This document shows, piece after piece, positions 1 to 6,104 of a stretch of 7,790 nucleotides of DNA. This DNA comes from Candidatus Saccharimonadota bacterium (GTDB lineage Bacteria > Patescibacteriota > Saccharimonadia > Saccharimonadales > Saccharimonadaceae), in assembly GCA_017652715.1 (NCBI GenBank), contig JAGCAL010000081.1:1-7790 (forward strand). Direction: 5' to 3'. Made by a program: the position numbers and the translations under genes. Each line of letters opens with the position of its first letter. Position 1 is the stretch's first letter. Under the pieces are notes generated by a model. It did no database searches and was not told the DNA's origin. It was given only the letters and a program-made list of their open reading frames with translations.

Positions 1-1
1 T

Positions 2-853
2 GCGACGCTTTCTGTCGCGGTGACGCTTGTTATAACAAATTCGATTGCGGCTTACCATAGAGGGATTACTTTAAATCAGATAAATACAACAGGGATGGAT
101 ATTGTTGATGATATAAGGACGGCGGTTCAAAGCTCTACGGCTTTACCAGTAAAGGGTGATTGTATAACTGTATATGCTAACAATGATACGGTAAGAAATG
201 AATGTGAAACTGATGGTGGAAAGAATTTTGTAGTAGTAAAACGTTATGCGAGCGTGAAAATTGGCGATAAACCGATAGGTGATCCTGTTCCGGTATTTGG
301 GGCTTTTTGCTCGGGGAAATATTCGTATGTTTGGAATTCAGGATACTTCTTTAGCGAAAGCGGTGTTACGGTAAGTAGTAGTAATGGGTCACCTGTGTCA
401 AGGGCGACACTTAAGTATTCTAGAAATAATGATATAGTGACAATATCTGACGGTAAATTATTGAAGGTAGAAGATGAATCCAGGCTTGTTTGTAAGAATG
501 CATTAAAAAGTAATCAGGGCGAGCGATATAAGTATGAAAAATTTGGAGGGATTAGTAATGAGTTTGATATAACTGGGCATGCACTTCAGGAGGCGCCGGT
601 AGAACTTTTAGGGAAAAATGTAAACCTAGCATTATATGATTTAGATTCAGCTACACCGGCGGAAAATGATGCGGAAAATAGCTTGTTTTATTCAATGTCT
701 TTTATTCTCGGAACTTTACGAGGGGGAGCTAATGTGAATGTGTCTGGAGAGTTTTGCGCGACGCCGGGGAGCAATTCTTCGGTAGAAGATTTTGATTATT
801 GTGCGATTAATAAATTTAATTTTGCGGCCCGAACGCTTGGAGGTAAAAAATGA
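2..853 (+). CDS. Type IV pilus pseudopilin-like protein, 5' end cut by window
   Basis: The frame is open from the first complete codon (position 2) to TGA at 851-853, giving 283 residues, so the true start lies outside the window. The GTG at 20 is internal and not a start. The first residues (ATLSVAVTLVITNSIAAYHRG) are the end of a hydrophobic helix followed by a polar, amphipathic stretch (NQINTTGMDIVDDIRTAVQSS). This is the N-terminal alpha-1 helix layout of type IV prepilins and pseudopilins, with the prepilin peptidase site missing off the left edge. The rest is a soluble, Ser/Asn/Gly-rich domain with several cysteines that could form disulfides outside the cell, and a WNSGYFF patch near residue 110. 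The gene overlaps the next one (ATGA), so the two are probably co-translated. I infer a minor pilin or pseudopilin role. I recognise the N-terminal architecture but not a specific named pilin, and the C-terminal domain is unassigned. Confidence 0.75.
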   Translation, partial: ATLSVAVTLVITNSIAAYHRGITLNQINTTGMDIVDDIRTAVQSSTALPVKGDCITVYANNDTVRNECETDGGKNFVVVKRYASVKIGDKPIGDPVPVFGAFCSGKYSYVWNSGYFFSESGVTVSSSNGSPVSRATLKYSRNNDIVTISDGKLLKVEDESRLVCKNALKSNQGERYKYEKFGGISNEFDITGHALQEAPVELLGKNVNLALYDLDSATPAENDAENSLFYSMSFILGTLRGGANVNVSGEFCATPGSNSSVEDFDYCAINKFNFAARTLGGKK

Positions 854-2214
854 AGAAGGGAATAAAACGATTCAGGAAGGGTGCGGCGTCATTTTATATA
901 GTTGCTTTTTCGACGTTAATTTTGATGATCATTGCGATGAGCTTTGCAGCTGTGATTATTTCGGAAGTAACGAGGACTTCAAACGACGATTTGTCGCAGT
1001 CGGCTTATGATTCGGCTTTGGCGGGAGTAGAGGATGCGAAAATTGCGTTTGCGAATTATCAGAACTGTAAACTACTAGGAGCGGCTGCGGAAAAACCGGG
1101 TAATCTTAATAATTTAAGTGGCTTAACTTGTGGGAATATCGTTTGGTTAATGGAAGAAAGCAACAAGGATAGTAGTTTTAATGATTGCGATATGGTCTCG
1201 GCGATGCTTGGGAGAGCAGTTGGCGGGGATAGTGGAACGGAAATTAAAGAATCTAATACTTCTAATAATATGAGTCAGTTTTATACCTGCGCGAAGATTC
1301 GGAATCATTTAGAAAATTACATAGGGAGCACATCGGCTTCTAATCCGATAGTAGTAGTAAGACCGAAATTTGGTAATTTGAGTGCGGATAGTATTGATAG
1401 TGTAACTATAAGATGGTTTTCTGATAAAGATTATGAGGGTTCGAACTATAATTTCAATAATATTAGTGATGGTAGTGATGCTAAAGTTGTTTTTCCGTCC
1501 TTAACTGGGATGGTTACGCCGCCGATGCCGCCGACAGTGTCGTTGACAGTAGTTCAAACTGGTACGGAATTTAGTTTAGATGATTTTGAGAAAACTAGTG
1601 GCGATAATACGGACCGGGGGACAGTTTATATGGTGCCATATAATAGCATCAAGAGTAATGCGGTAGTTAATGGTAATAATAAAACGGATAACCGCAATGT
1701 GGCAACTTATAATTCGAATACAGGGATTAATTCTATAGGTCTCGATGCTCTTAAGAAATCAAATGATAAAGTCAATAAGAATTTGCCTTATGCGGTACGA
1801 TGCGAGGATGGGCCATCGAGCGGTAAAAATTATGCGTGTTCTGTTAATATAAAGTTACCAAAGCCGATTGGGGGAACGAGGAGTGATGAAACGTTTATGA
1901 TTGTTGTTGCGACTCCTTACGGCAAGCCGAAGATGGAGTTTTCGTTAGAGTTTTATTGCGGAGATGGTGCTACTTGTTCAAAGCATGAAGATAGTACTGG
2001 GGCGGAGACGAATTCTTCGTTAGCAATTTTGGAAGGAGTGCAGATTGAAGTGGATTCGACAGGGCGGGCCAATGATCTTTATCGAAGGGTTAGAGCAAGA
2101 TTAGAGTCTTCGGATGCGTCGGCGCTTTCGATTATGGGTCCACTAGAGTTGTCTGGGGATGGTGGTACTGCTCTTCAGAAAAACTATTATTCTACGAAAG
2201 AATATAATTTCTAG
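850..2214 (+). CDS. PilX-like minor pilin / pilus-assembly protein
   Basis: The product has 454 residues. A basic leader (MKKGIKRFRKG) precedes a candidate prepilin peptidase site G11|A12 and a hydrophobic helix at about residues 15-38. The following stretch, with acidic Asp/Glu residues and SAYDSALAGVEDA at about 50-62, resembles the N-terminal region of PilX-type minor pilins. Position +5 after the predicted cleavage is Tyr, not the Glu typical of major pilins. Beyond residue 70 there is a long Asn/Ser/Gly-rich extracellular domain with several cysteines and no domain I can name. The start ATG at 850 overlaps the TGA of the upstream pilin gene and has a strong Shine-Dalgarno GGAGGT at 839-844, five bases upstream, which fixes the start. 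The stop is TAG at 2212-2214. No terminator follows directly, so transcripts may run on to the terminator after the tRNA. Role inferred: part of the type IV pilus tip or minor pilin complex. Confidence 0.75.
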   Translation: MKKGIKRFRKGAASFYIVAFSTLILMIIAMSFAAVIISEVTRTSNDDLSQSAYDSALAGVEDAKIAFANYQNCKLLGAAAEKPGNLNNLSGLTCGNIVWLMEESNKDSSFNDCDMVSAMLGRAVGGDSGTEIKESNTSNNMSQFYTCAKIRNHLENYIGSTSASNPIVVVRPKFGNLSADSIDSVTIRWFSDKDYEGSNYNFNNISDGSDAKVVFPSLTGMVTPPMPPTVSLTVVQTGTEFSLDDFEKTSGDNTDRGTVYMVPYNSIKSNAVVNGNNKTDNRNVATYNSNTGINSIGLDALKKSNDKVNKNLPYAVRCEDGPSSGKNYACSVNIKLPKPIGGTRSDETFMIVVATPYGKPKMEFSLEFYCGDGATCSKHEDSTGAETNSSLAILEGVQIEVDSTGRANDLYRRVRARLESSDASALSIMGPLELSGDGGTALQKNYYSTKEYNF

Positions 2215-2224
2215 AGCTTTGAGT

Positions 2225-2252
2225 TTGACAAAAAGATACCCTGTGATATAAT
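2225..2252 (+). promoter_or_regulatory. Sigma70-type promoter of the initiator tRNA
   Basis: A perfect -35 box TTGACA (2225-2230) and a perfect -10 box TATAAT (2247-2252) are separated by 16 bp. The bases TGA directly before the -10 box (2244-2246) make it an extended -10. Transcription would start near 2259, about five bases before the mature tRNA. It begins 10 bp after the stop codon of the PilX-like gene and is the strongest-looking promoter in the window, as expected for a stable RNA. Confidence 0.88.
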
Positions 2253-2263
2253 ATATAGCATAT

Positions 2264-2340
2264 CGCGGGGTAGAGCAGCCTGGTAGCTCGTTTGGCTCAT
2301 AACCAAAAGGTCGTTGGTTCAAATCCAACCCCCGCAACCA
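2264..2340 (+). tRNA. Initiator tRNA-fMet (CAT), CCA encoded
   Basis: A complete 77-nt cloverleaf. The acceptor arm is CGCGGGG (2264-2270) with CCCCGCA (2330-2336); the D stem is GAGC/GCTC; the anticodon stem is TTTGG/CCAAA around loop CTCATAA with anticodon CAT at 2298-2300; the T stem is GTTGG/CCAAC; discriminator A and CCA are at 2337-2340. Two features mark it as the initiator rather than elongator Met: the first acceptor pair is a C1-A72 mismatch, which allows formylation and blocks elongation, and the D stem carries A11-U24. The third hallmark, three stacked G-C pairs at the base of the anticodon stem, is only partly present: pairs 30-40 and 31-39 are G-C but 29-41 is U-A. It has its own promoter upstream and terminator downstream. 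Confidence 0.97.
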
Positions 2341-2348
2341 AGATGTTT

Positions 2349-2369
2349 TAGGGCTTAGCCCTATTTTTT
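2349..2369 (+). terminator. Intrinsic terminator of the tRNA unit
   Basis: Stem TAGGGC (2349-2354), loop TTA, stem GCCCTA (2358-2363), then six T (2364-2369). This is a classical rho-independent terminator eight bases after the tRNA CCA. Its 3' half and T-tract overlap the last codons and TAG stop (2361-2363) of the converging flavoprotein gene. On the opposite strand the hairpin is followed by AAAACA rather than a U-tract, so it is not a good terminator for the leftward operon. Confidence 0.85.
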
Positions 2370-3728
2370 CTTGAGAAGTTCTTTCGCGGCGAGTTTGATA
2401 GCGTAATTATAGCTATTCATAATATGAGGAGTGCTGGCGAGTTCGAGAGCGGTTAGATTGTGGCGAATAGCAAGGGCGAGTTCGCTAGCGATGAGGCCGG
2501 CGTTCGGGGCGACGATTGTCGCTCCGATGAGATGATGGCTTTTATCGGTAATAAGCTTGACGAAGCCAAAGTCGAAATTATGGATTTTACTGGCGGTTAC
2601 TTGGTTTAGTTTTACGATAGCTTTATTATATTTTCGATCGCGCTTTAATAAATCGTATTCGTTTAGGCCGACGGCGGCGACTTCTGGCATGGTTTCGGTT
2701 AGGCGAGTAAAGCCGGAATAATTAAGAAGATTCTTAGTTCTTCCGACGATGTTCGCAGCGAGGGCTAGGCCTTCTTGATGGGCGCGTTCGGTAGAAGAAT
2801 CGTAGCCGAGGCAGTCGCCTATAGCATAAATGTTTTTAGCCGAGGTTGTGAAGTATTTATCAACAATAATTCCAGTGTTTTTATAATTTACTCCGGCATT
2901 TTCTAGACCGAGGTCGAGATTCGGTTGGCTTCCGGTTGCGAGTACGATACTGTCGACACGGACTAGTTTTTCGGAGTTTTCGTGGCGGAAAATGATACGT
3001 TTACTTAGGCTATCTTCTTCGATTGCAACGACTTTGGAATTTAGAAGAACTGTTATACCGAGACGATTAGTGAAATAATTAGCAAGGACTTCGCCGGCTT
3101 CTTTGTCTTCGCGAGGTAGTAAATGCTCCTGAGTTTCTAGAATGAGGGTTTTAATACCGAGCTCGGCATAGTATTCGGCGATTTCGCAACCAGTTGAGCC
3201 ACCGCCGACGATGGCTGCATATTTAGGAGGTTGCTTGATTCTGATAGCGGTTTCCGGAGTGAAGTAATGGACGGTGTCCGTGCCAGAAATCTCTAAGGTT
3301 TTTAGGCTTGAACCAGTTGCGATAATGAAGTATTCAGCAGTGTAGCGTTTTTCGTTGACCGCGATAGTGTGTTTATCAAGGAAATTTGCGTAGCCTTTTA
3401 TGCAGGTGATTTTTGCATCTTCAAAAATCTTCTTATCGTTTCCGCCGACGCTAATGATGGTTTTTAGTTGATGGGCGGGGATGGTAGGAAAATTAAAATG
3501 AAGATCTTGTCCACTTACTTCTGGGTAGCAATTTAATTTATTAAAGGTATGGGAAAAATCAAGAGCGACGTCGTATGGAATATCTCTAGTATTTAAATTT
3601 GAGCCGCCGAAAAAGCGACCTTCGACTAGGGCGACTTTTTGTCTTGATTTTGCTAGTTCAAAAGCAACGGCGGAGCCGGCTGGCCCGCTACCTATTATTA
3701 TGTAGTTGAAATCAAATCTTTTACCCAT
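2361..3728 (-). CDS. NAD(P)/FAD oxidoreductase, disulfide reductase family lacking redox cysteines
   Basis: At 455 residues this has the usual length of the pyridine-nucleotide disulfide reductase class I family (lipoamide dehydrogenase, mercuric reductase, glutathione reductase). Seen in order: FAD Rossmann motif GSGPAGSAVA at 13-22 ending in E36; ATGS at 137-140; NAD(P) Rossmann motif GGGSTGCEIA at 175-184 ending in E198, which suggests NADH preference; second ATGS at 264-267; FAD motif IYAIGD at 300-305; C-terminal dimerisation domain from about 335. The family's CxxxxC redox pair after GG(S/T) is absent: the segment reads GGSNLNTRDIP, with N44 (codon AAT) and D49 (codon GAT) in the cysteine positions. 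The C-terminal HPTxxE catalytic motif is also altered, to PHIMNSY around H435. It should therefore bind FAD and NAD(P)H but cannot do classical dithiol chemistry; the true acceptor is unknown. It is the last gene of a leftward operon, 2 bp after the small protein gene, with only a weak AAAG ribosome site. Confidence 0.85.
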   Translation of the reverse strand: MGKRFDFNYIIIGSGPAGSAVAFELAKSRQKVALVEGRFFGGSNLNTRDIPYDVALDFSHTFNKLNCYPEVSGQDLHFNFPTIPAHQLKTIISVGGNDKKIFEDAKITCIKGYANFLDKHTIAVNEKRYTAEYFIIATGSSLKTLEISGTDTVHYFTPETAIRIKQPPKYAAIVGGGSTGCEIAEYYAELGIKTLILETQEHLLPREDKEAGEVLANYFTNRLGITVLLNSKVVAIEEDSLSKRIIFRHENSEKLVRVDSIVLATGSQPNLDLGLENAGVNYKNTGIIVDKYFTTSAKNIYAIGDCLGYDSSTERAHQEGLALAANIVGRTKNLLNYSGFTRLTETMPEVAAVGLNEYDLLKRDRKYNKAIVKLNQVTASKIHNFDFGFVKLITDKSHHLIGATIVAPNAGLIASELALAIRHNLTALELASTPHIMNSYNYAIKLAAKELLKKK

Positions 3729-3730
3729 CT

Positions 3731-3970
3731 TTATATAATTTTATCACGAATTTTGTAAACGTAAGCTAAATCGGAGTTATATTTTTTAAGCTCCTTAGTA
3801 ATAAGTCTTTCTAAATCTAATTTAGTAATAGTTTTTTTAGTTCTAATATTCTTTTTGACGGATTTTAAAGTGTTTTCAATAAAGACTTCAGCCGCGCCGG
3901 TTGGAATGTCTAGGGCTTTTGCGTCGATTTTAAGCTCTTTTTTGATTTGTTTTTCGGCGAATTCTTGCAT
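3731..3970 (-). CDS. Small helical protein (79 aa), weakly ATP-cone-like
   Basis: Unrecognised small protein, predicted helical, with no membrane segment or signal peptide and many lysines. The middle and C-terminal parts (GAAEVFIENTLKSVKK, then ITKLDLERLITKELKKYN and AYVYKIRDKII) resemble the helical half and the closing YVR/YVY strand of ATP-cone regulatory domains. The N-terminal basic strand typical of ATP-cones is not evident, so this is a weak suggestion only. The gene sits between the membrane protein and the flavoprotein: its ATG (3968-3970) shares one base with the upstream TAA stop (TAATG), and it ends 2 bp before the flavoprotein ATG. The coupling argues that it is real and translated with its neighbours, perhaps as an adaptor or regulator of the unit. 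Confidence 0.7.
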   Translation of the reverse strand: MQEFAEKQIKKELKIDAKALDIPTGAAEVFIENTLKSVKKNIRTKKTITKLDLERLITKELKKYNSDLAYVYKIRDKII

Positions 3971-4677
3971 TAGTTTAGTACTCCGCTAGCGATAATTAAA
4001 ATTGCAATTGATATATAGGAAAAGCTAATTAGGAAGCGGATGAAGTTTTTGCTTTTTTCGCGTTTTCTTTCGAGGTCGGCGAGGTTGTAATGATGGTAGA
4101 AGAGAGTTTGGATAATAAAGAGAGGGACGACGTTTAATAATATGAAGGCGAGGATGATGGCGGCGCGAGAGAGCGGAGTTCCGTCGAGTTTCGTAATGCT
4201 GATTATCGAAATCATGATGAGAGGAATAATAAGGATAAGTTCGGGTAAGCTCGAAACTATGCCAAGAACAAAAGCGTCGGAGCGTGTTTTGACGTTTTTT
4301 GCTTTAAGGCTGAACTGACTGGCAAGGTTTCGGGAAATAAAGAGTTTTGTACCTGGGCCTTTTTTGAAATAACAGAACGGGAAAATAAAGCCGAGACCAA
4401 TAAGGATTCCGGCGATAATCCATTCAAATAGGGTTTGACCGGAAGCGGGGATGACTGCGAATAATGAGTCTAGCATATAATATATAGTAGTAAAGATTAT
4501 AGCGATGACGATTTCTACGCCGAGAATGTAAAAAAGACTAAGAATGGAGACTTTGTCCTTTTTAAATTTACCGGAAGTGTAATGTAGAAAAAGTAAAAAA
4601 ACACCATGCTTTAATTGTAAAAAAGCAGCAATAAGCATAGACAGCAAAAGAATTCCGACACCGGTCAAAATGTTCAT
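3970..4677 (-). CDS. Polytopic inner-membrane protein of unknown function
   Basis: A 235-residue protein with about six hydrophobic segments at roughly residues 3-22, 45-69, 84-104, 135-161, 171-194 and 213-233. Charged loops lie after segment 1 (KFKKDK), between segments 3 and 4 (a long basic stretch, about 105-134, starting KKGPGT), and after segment 5 (ERKREKSK). Two sets of three helices with a central basic loop recall the LysE/CcdA-like transporter fold, but I see no diagnostic motif, such as the paired membrane cysteines of CcdA or DsbD, so no function is assigned. SSLPELILIIP in segment 4 contains a membrane-embedded proline and glutamate that could be functional. It is the first gene of the leftward operon and its ATG lies 6 nt after a TATAAT box. 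Its stop overlaps the start of the small helical protein gene by one base. Confidence 0.8.
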   Translation of the reverse strand: MNILTGVGILLLSMLIAAFLQLKHGVFLLFLHYTSGKFKKDKVSILSLFYILGVEIVIAIIFTTIYYMLDSLFAVIPASGQTLFEWIIAGILIGLGFIFPFCYFKKGPGTKLFISRNLASQFSLKAKNVKTRSDAFVLGIVSSLPELILIIPLIMISIISITKLDGTPLSRAAIILAFILLNVVPLFIIQTLFYHHYNLADLERKREKSKNFIRFLISFSYISIAILIIASGVLN

Positions 4678-4683
4678 GTTTAA

Positions 4684-4692
4684 ATTATAACA
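4684..4692 (-). promoter_or_regulatory. Extended -10 promoter of the leftward operon
   Basis: Read on the minus strand: TG, one base, then perfect TATAAT (4689 down to 4684), an extended -10 element. The ATG begins at 4677, exactly 6 nt after the hexamer, where transcription itself would start. The mRNA would therefore be leaderless or nearly so, and there is no room for a Shine-Dalgarno sequence. No good -35 box is visible at the expected distance, which fits reliance on the extended -10. Confidence 0.7.
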
Positions 4693-4701
4693 CGACTAGG
4701 G

Positions 4702-4730
4702 TTGCAATTCTAGATAGTCCATGGTAGCGT
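4702..4730 (+). promoter_or_regulatory. Candidate weak promoter of the lamin-tail protein gene
   Basis: A TTGCAA box (4702-4707, four of six matches to TTGACA), a 17-bp gap ending in TGG, then TAGCGT (4725-4730, three of six matches to TATAAT). The ATG at 4737 follows after 6 nt, the same spacing as the three stronger mRNA promoters in the window. The hexamers are poor by themselves; the geometry is the main support. Confidence 0.35.
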
Positions 4731-4736
4731 GTGGCC

Positions 4737-6104
4737 ATGAAAAAATTTTTACTGACTATTACTATGCTGTGCGGAGTTTGTTCTACGCTTAATTGTTTTG
4801 CGACGACTGAGATTATTTCTGAAGAATTGCCAGAGATTTATATAAAAGCGATTAATCCGGGATATACTGTGGATTCCGTTTCGAATGTCGGAGAAATGAT
4901 AGAAATAGGAAAGAACTCCGACCAACCTTTTTCGCTCGCTGGAGCCGCTGTCGGCTATACTAACTCAAGCGGGAATTTTAGTATTCTTTACGAATTTCCC
5001 GAGAACAGCTGGATTACTGGCGAGACCATCCTCCTTCGCTTGGCGAGCTCGCCTGGTAGTGAGCTCGCTGCCGTGAATTATACGAAGACTTTGGCTATGA
5101 AGGGAGGGCTGAGTTTAGTGCGGGGAGAGGAGATGATAGATGAGGTTTGTTGGACTGGGAAAGAGGGGTGCGAAAAAGATTTTAAGTCGGCGAATCCAAC
5201 AACTTTAGTACGTAATCTCGAGACTGGTGAATTTGAACACCAGGAAGATTATGTGCCGGTTTATGATGAAAAGAGTTATTATGTGGAGGTTACGGAAGAG
5301 GTTCCAGAGGTTAAACCTCCGAGTCAGTGTAAGGGGCTTGAGTTTTCTGAGATTTTAAGTTATTACGAAGAGTCGCATTCGGAACAGTTTATTGAACTAC
5401 ATAATTATAATGCTGAGCAGATTTTAATGGATGGCTGTAAAATTCGTTATAAGAATAAAAGTTATACGCTTAGCGGAATTGTTAAAGCGGACGAATATTA
5501 CGCTTATTATCCAAGTTTCAACCTAACGAAAAATCCGACGAATAGTAATTTACTAGAAATAATCGACACGGATGGAGAGGTTATTGATAGTTTAAGCTAT
5601 CCAAATGGTCAGCGGAAGGGGACTACGTATGCTTTGATTGGATATGGTGGGAGCGGGGAAGAACTCTGGAGAGTCACTTATGCGTTGACGCCGAATGCGC
5701 CGAATATCTATCAAGAGTTTAAAACTTGCGAGGAGGGGAAGGTAATAAACGAGGAGACTGGTAATTGCGTGAAAGTAACGGAAGTAAAGACGACGGTTTG
5801 CAAAGAGGGGCAATACTTAAATGTTCTTACGGGTCGCTGTAAGAATATTAGTACAAAAGCTAGCGCAACTAGGGTCTGCAAGGAAGGTTATTATTATAAC
5901 GAGGAGACTAAACGTTGTCGGAAGATTCAGGAGAATACTGGCGCGGACTACAGTTTAGAGCCGGAGACTTATGAAGAAAAATCATCCTTTGTTGCGCTTT
6001 ATGCTGTGCTTTTTGTAATCGGGATTGGGATGATTTATGTAGTTTACGAATTTAGGCTTGAGATTGCGAGGCTCTTTTGTAAAGTTTTTCGACGATCTCG
6101 TTAA
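4737..6104 (+). CDS. Surface protein: signal peptide, two lamin-tail-like domains, two-Cys repeats, C-terminal anchor
   Basis: A 455-residue exported protein. MKKFLLTITMLCGVCS begins a signal peptide with likely cleavage after A22 (CFA|TT); there is no convincing lipobox. Two segments fit the lamin-tail domain (LTD) immunoglobulin-like pattern: residues about 33-165 (IYIKAINPG, then GEMIEIGKNS and FSLAGAAVGY) and about 200-300 (LEFSEIL, then EQFIELHNYN). Three repeats follow, each with cysteines 13 residues apart (C331/C344, C355/C368, C381/C394), then a linker, a membrane helix at about 417-437 and a basic tail ending RRSR. The protein is predicted to be tethered to the cell membrane with its body outside. 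ATG 4737 is preferred over in-frame GTG 4731 because it opens the signal peptide cleanly and lies 6 nt after the candidate -10 box; no Shine-Dalgarno is seen. The 3' end overlaps the converging kinase gene by 53 bp. A role in adhesion or envelope contact is inferred only. Confidence 0.8.
   Translation: MKKFLLTITMLCGVCSTLNCFATTEIISEELPEIYIKAINPGYTVDSVSNVGEMIEIGKNSDQPFSLAGAAVGYTNSSGNFSILYEFPENSWITGETILLRLASSPGSELAAVNYTKTLAMKGGLSLVRGEEMIDEVCWTGKEGCEKDFKSANPTTLVRNLETGEFEHQEDYVPVYDEKSYYVEVTEEVPEVKPPSQCKGLEFSEILSYYEESHSEQFIELHNYNAEQILMDGCKIRYKNKSYTLSGIVKADEYYAYYPSFNLTKNPTNSNLLEIIDTDGEVIDSLSYPNGQRKGTTYALIGYGGSGEELWRVTYALTPNAPNIYQEFKTCEEGKVINEETGNCVKVTEVKTTVCKEGQYLNVLTGRCKNISTKASATRVCKEGYYYNEETKRCRKIQENTGADYSLEPETYEEKSSFVALYAVLFVIGIGMIYVVYEFRLEIARLFCKVFRRSR
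5727..5918 (+). repeat. Three tandem two-cysteine protein repeats
   Basis: Within the lamin-tail protein, three copies of the pattern C-[EK]-E-G-x3-N-x2-T-x2-C encode CEEGKVINEETGNC, CKEGQYLNVLTGRC and CKEGYYYNEETKRC. Their linkers are about 10 and 12 residues. Spacing within each copy is identical while the DNA has diverged, so the repeat is maintained at protein level. The pattern resembles the two-cysteine adaptor motif (Pfam 2C_adapt type) known from large DNA virus proteins. That likeness is from memory and unverified. Confidence 0.8.

Noticed and set aside
792..1010. Plus-strand open frame of 72 codons across the pilin gene junction
   Set aside because: It is a shifted frame over the end of the pseudopilin gene and the start of the PilX-like gene, which has a clear Shine-Dalgarno and a pilin helix.
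2143..2337. Minus-strand open frame of 64 codons over the tRNA
   Set aside because: Its first half is the reverse complement of the tRNA, giving the well-known spurious GLDLNQRP peptide, and the rest is antisense to the PilX-like gene. It has no start signals.
4731..4736. GTG at 4731 as the start of the lamin-tail gene
   Set aside because: It adds only two residues before MKKF. The ATG at 4737 gives a normal signal peptide start and the same 6-nt spacing to the -10 box as other genes here. GTG is not excluded.
4749..4802. Lipoprotein signal (lipobox) in the lamin-tail protein
   Set aside because: Cysteines are present in the signal peptide (C12, C15, C20), but none is preceded by a convincing L-x-(G/A/S) context, and the protein already has a C-terminal membrane helix.
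5592..5813. Minus-strand open frame of 73 codons inside the lamin-tail gene
   Set aside because: It is antisense to a coherent domain and repeat-bearing protein and has no promoter or ribosome site.
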